Shown here in pieces: positions 61,429 to 64,000 of a stretch of DNA of 64,000 nucleotides. Both the position numbers and the translations under genes were made by a program. This DNA comes from Albula goreensis (taxonomy: Eukaryota; Chordata; Actinopteri; Albuliformes; Albulidae). The first letter of the stretch is position 1. The number at the start of each line of letters is the position of its first letter. The notes under the pieces were generated by a model. The model was not told where the DNA came from. It searched no databases and worked only from the letters and a program-made list of their open reading frames with translations. The stretch lies in the NCBI GenBank assembly GCA_022829145.1, contig CM040745.1:37196841-37260840 (forward strand), given 5' to 3'.

Positions 61429-62920
61429 GAATGTAAGAGTTGGACATCTGAACATGCTTTAGATCTTGGGCTTGGAGTCCTAAGGGGGTGACTCTATGTT
61501 GGACAGCCGAGTCCAACATTTTGGAAAATACATTTTGAAAGTTTGAGATGGGGGGTATGTGGCATTTTTACATCTGAGATGTGTATTCTGGTTTGACTGG
61601 TGGAGTATATTAGGTGAGGGTTGTCTGAAAAATATATCACCCAAACTTTTGTTTTAACGCCAAACTGTGACAAGAAAATGACTCCAATGTCATTTCATCT
61701 AAAACTAAACTAGTAAGGAGTTAACTAGCACATCCATTTTGTATTTTAATTTTTAGGATAGAATATAATTAACAATGTTGTCTGTAGCAAAACTTGTTTT
61801 CTTTTAAGTTCTTTTCCAAGTATAACGGTAGTTTGCACACTTCACTGTGTAAACCGCAGGTGCTGGTGACGTGCAAGTGCCAGTAATCGCTGGCTGTTTA
61901 GTTCTTTAAAAACCTCTGTGGTTCTCTTAGGTCGGTCGACCAGAAGATCACAATGACATGATGCGCTGGCGAAATGTGGCCTCGTACACAGATTAGATCG
62001 ATTACGCCACTTGTGGTCATAAGGGTGGGAGAACCCTGGGTTATTTAGGGTTAAAAGTCCCTGGTTCATTTAGGGACAAACAAGTCCCGACCCAGCAGGT
62101 TTAAAACTACAACAGCTGATATGGTTAAAATGTTCTTTATTGCACAAACGTATTAAAATACAAAGGATAGTTAGGTCACACTCATAGTACATTGTTGCAC
62201 CAAAGAATTAAGTATTGCACTGGCCCTTATATTGCACCAATCGATTACATATTGTACCAGATGATTAAATATTGCACCAGCCCATATGTTGCACTAAAAT
62301 GTAAGATATTGCACAAGCCCATATATCACACCAACTATTAATTATTGCACTAACTCATGACCTGAGCTTCCCAAAAGAAATTAAAAGGAAAATAGGTTTT
62401 CCCACACTACCATCAATTAAGGCACATTACTCCATACATCATTATTGACAACACATATTCTTATTCTTGGTCATAGAGGATAAACACAGAATAAAAATCT
62501 AAGTGGGAAAAACAGTGGTGCCCCCCTTCCCCCCCAAAACTTGGATGAACACCACCGGCAGAGCAAGTCACCTTCTTTCACTCTTCCCTGTCCCAGGAAT
62601 CAGGGTCCAAATATACTTCAGCCACCACCCTGAACTATTCTGTTTGTCCCCGCAACAATAATCTTGTCTGTAGCCCTGTTCCCCCTGGAACTCGACCCTC
62701 GCCGAACAAATCCTTAATTACCGTACAGGTGAACTTTAAAAGTCACGTGCGACCGGTAGGGCGGACACACCACTGACGTTTTTCCCCATCTTCCTAAAAC
62801 CCAGCAGGACCCTAAGCATCACATCACTCGAATGTCATAGAGCAAATAAAACAGAGCACCAAGGGGAAACTGTTCGTATTGCATATGTACATGTACATGC
62901 TCAGTGCAGAGGTCTGGGCG
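61429..62920. other. Intergenic DNA between the solo LTR and the cathepsin promoter
   Basis: It contains a 37-bp tandem array (62192-62350). On the minus strand a CAATAAAG word lies just outside the array (about 62137-62144), like the 3' end of a retroelement. No exon was recognised. Confidence 0.6.
62192..62350. repeat. Degenerate tandem array, about 37-bp unit (ATTGCACCAGCCCATAT)
   Basis: Units begin near 62213, 62250 (shortened), 62270 and 62308, with ATTGCACTGGCCCTTATATT, ATTGCACCAGCCCATATGTT and ATTGCACAAGCCCATATATC. Confidence 0.8.
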
Positions 62921-63052
62921 TTTTAGAACCGTTTTCTTGTTCCCGTGTGGAGGGATTTTAAAAAAACTTGTGTACTGTGGATGTGATCCTTTTCAAAACT
63001 GACGCGAAAAAGTGTGTTTTTGAAAATACCCGGCTTTGTGTAGACAAGGCCA
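62920..63052. mobile_element. Fragment of a MITE (TTTTGAAAATACCCGGC type)
   Basis: GTTTTTGAAAATACCCGGCT then TTGTGTAGACAAGGCC matches the end of a common fish element with CGTTTT/AAAACG arms. GGGCGTTTTAGAACCGTTTT at the left could be the other end. Moderate support only. Confidence 0.5.
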
Positions 63053-63199
63053 CGGACCAAGCCAGAACCTGCATGAGGATGGCGGCGCTCTCAGATAAGG
63101 GAAAAAAAGCTGCTATGACAGTTATAGCGGTGACGGACTTAACACCGCGGTACACTTCCTATTACTGTGGTGTGGTGGTGCTATTAAAAGCCCCAGTGG

Positions 63200-63290
63200 T
63201 TCTCTCTTAGGGTGGTGTTTTTTAACACTCTTAATCTGATAAGAAACAGCGCGCGCTTATAAATCCTGAATACTGTCTCTACTGGGTCTG
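63200..63290 (+). promoter_or_regulatory. Core promoter of the cathepsin-like gene
   Basis: A TATA box (TATAAAT, 63258-63264) lies about 25-30 bp before the likely start of transcription (about 63285-63292). Upstream are CTCTCTTAGG and ACTCTTAATCTGATAAGAAA (which contains a GATAAG GATA-factor core), both also present in the inverted copies. Confidence 0.65.
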
Positions 63291-63325
63291 CAGCAAAGCT
63301 AAAGTTCTTGGCTTCATCCACTGAG
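63288..63325 (+). other. Non-coding exon 1 of the cathepsin-like gene
   Basis: It lies just after the TATA box and ends at a strong donor CTGAG|GTGAGT (63325/63326). Cathepsin S and K genes in vertebrates usually have a non-coding first exon. The 5' end is estimated. The following intron would end at the acceptor TTGCACAG (63531), giving exon 2 from 63532. Confidence 0.6.
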
Positions 63326-63587
63326 GTGAGTTATTAGTTATTAATTTTTTTAATTAATTTTATATTTCTATATTTTCAGATTGTTTGATGCAAAAATCCA
63401 TTTAGACGATCGGTAAGAACGTTGGTTGTGTCCCTGACATGCATGTCAGCTGTAAGGAGGCAAAGTATTGCACGTTTTTTTTGTCCGATACTCTAAGAAT
63501 CATGACGAATTCATTTCATTACGTTGCACAGACAGCTAGCCTCTGCGTCCGAGTATTTCTGTTCTCTGACCGGGAGCGGTAGCTGCA

Positions 63588-63713
63588 ATGGAAAGGAGAG
63601 TGGTGGTGCTGATTGTGTGTGCTGTTGGGGTCTCTTCCCTCCATGCGTTGGATCACACCTTGGACTCTGTGTGGAAGGACTGGAAGAGTCTGCATGGTAA
63701 AGAGTACACTCAG
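63588..63713 (+). CDS. Cathepsin S/K/L-like cysteine protease, first coding exon (partial gene)
   Basis: This exon encodes 42 residues of a papain-family (C1A) lysosomal cysteine protease precursor, which is made as an inactive proenzyme and digests proteins in lysosomes. Seen: hydrophobic signal peptide MERRVVVLIVCAVGVSSLHA, then LDHTLDSVWKDWKSLHGKEY, the start of the I29 inhibitor prodomain with its W-x-x-W (W29, W32) and HGKEY. The exon ends TQ at donor CAG|GTAAAA in phase 0, the same place as the first coding exon of cathepsins S and K. The start is the first ATG of the exon (exon begins about 63532). The catalytic Cys, His and Asn lie beyond base 64000. Cathepsin S, K or L cannot be told apart from 42 residues. 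Two inverted relics of its 5' end lie about 3.5-4 kb upstream. Confidence 0.82.
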
Positions 63714-64000
63714 GTAAAAAGCACGGGACCGCTGTCAGTCAGGAGATAATTACAATGCAATAAAAACACAATTCAAATGAAAATGGCAAATTGTATGCAC
63801 ATATATTTTAGCACTGTTCTTGTTTTATGCTCATTTCCAGCCCATATGCCGGCTGTTCTTTGCTAATATTCTTGTTCTTCTATTGCTTTGATGTACGTCG
63901 GACATACCTTGCTATGAGTTTCTCTGACTATATACACTTCTGATTAAATGATCGTTTCCGTAATAAAAATGTGACAGCTTGAGAGCATGCTCTGCGTTTT
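63714..64000 (+). other. Cathepsin-like gene intron, partial
   Basis: This starts at the donor GTAAAAAG and runs to the window edge. No second coding exon (ERFNIN region) is seen. Confidence 0.75.

Noticed and set aside
1-64000. CRISPR arrays, operons, phage or plasmid elements
   Set aside because: Composition, introns and repeat classes are vertebrate. The regular arrays seen (48-bp, 37-bp, 14-bp units) are minisatellites without spacers.

Overview
This is vertebrate nuclear DNA, most likely from a ray-finned fish (teleost). The signs are intron-rich genes with vertebrate exon/intron structure, long AT-rich introns, (CA)n microsatellites, fish-type tRNA-derived SINEs, palindromic MITEs and a solo LTR. 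The species cannot be told from the sequence. There is no operon, phage or CRISPR content, and I found no convincing tRNA, rRNA or snRNA gene.

Region 1 (1 to about 43.6 kb, minus strand) is one angiopoietin gene, best matched to ANGPT4. Seven coding exons can be read with exact splice sites: exon 1 at 43237-43539, then 14804-14959, 13507-13628, 11998-12230, 8207-8319, 7459-7560 and 2135-2301. They encode about 399 residues: signal peptide, super-clustering region, coiled coil, linker and the first two thirds of the fibrinogen-like domain. The last one or two exons lie left of base 1. Intron 1 is about 28 kb and holds no recognisable gene, only dispersed repeats and some CpG-rich patches. A CpG-rich segment covers exon 1, with a long G-run tract about 0.45 kb upstream of the start codon.

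Region 2 (43.6-59.4 kb) is intergenic. It holds a 3 x 48-bp minisatellite, MITE copies, SINE fragments and microsatellites, and no gene I can support.

Region 3 (59.4-64 kb) holds the 5' end of a papain-family cysteine protease of the cathepsin S/K/L group on the plus strand: TATA box, non-coding exon 1, and a first coding exon of 42 codons at 63588-63713. The rest runs off the right edge. Upstream and in the opposite orientation lie two decayed copies of this same promoter-to-start-codon segment, one with a 30-bp exact match across the ATG. Between them and the gene sits a 556-bp solo LTR with a perfect 5-bp target duplication.

The two genes point away from each other (angpt4 leftward, cathepsin rightward) across about 20 kb. 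The sequence gives no reason to think they work together. No wholly new system is evident. The least ordinary structure is the inverted cathepsin 5'-end array.
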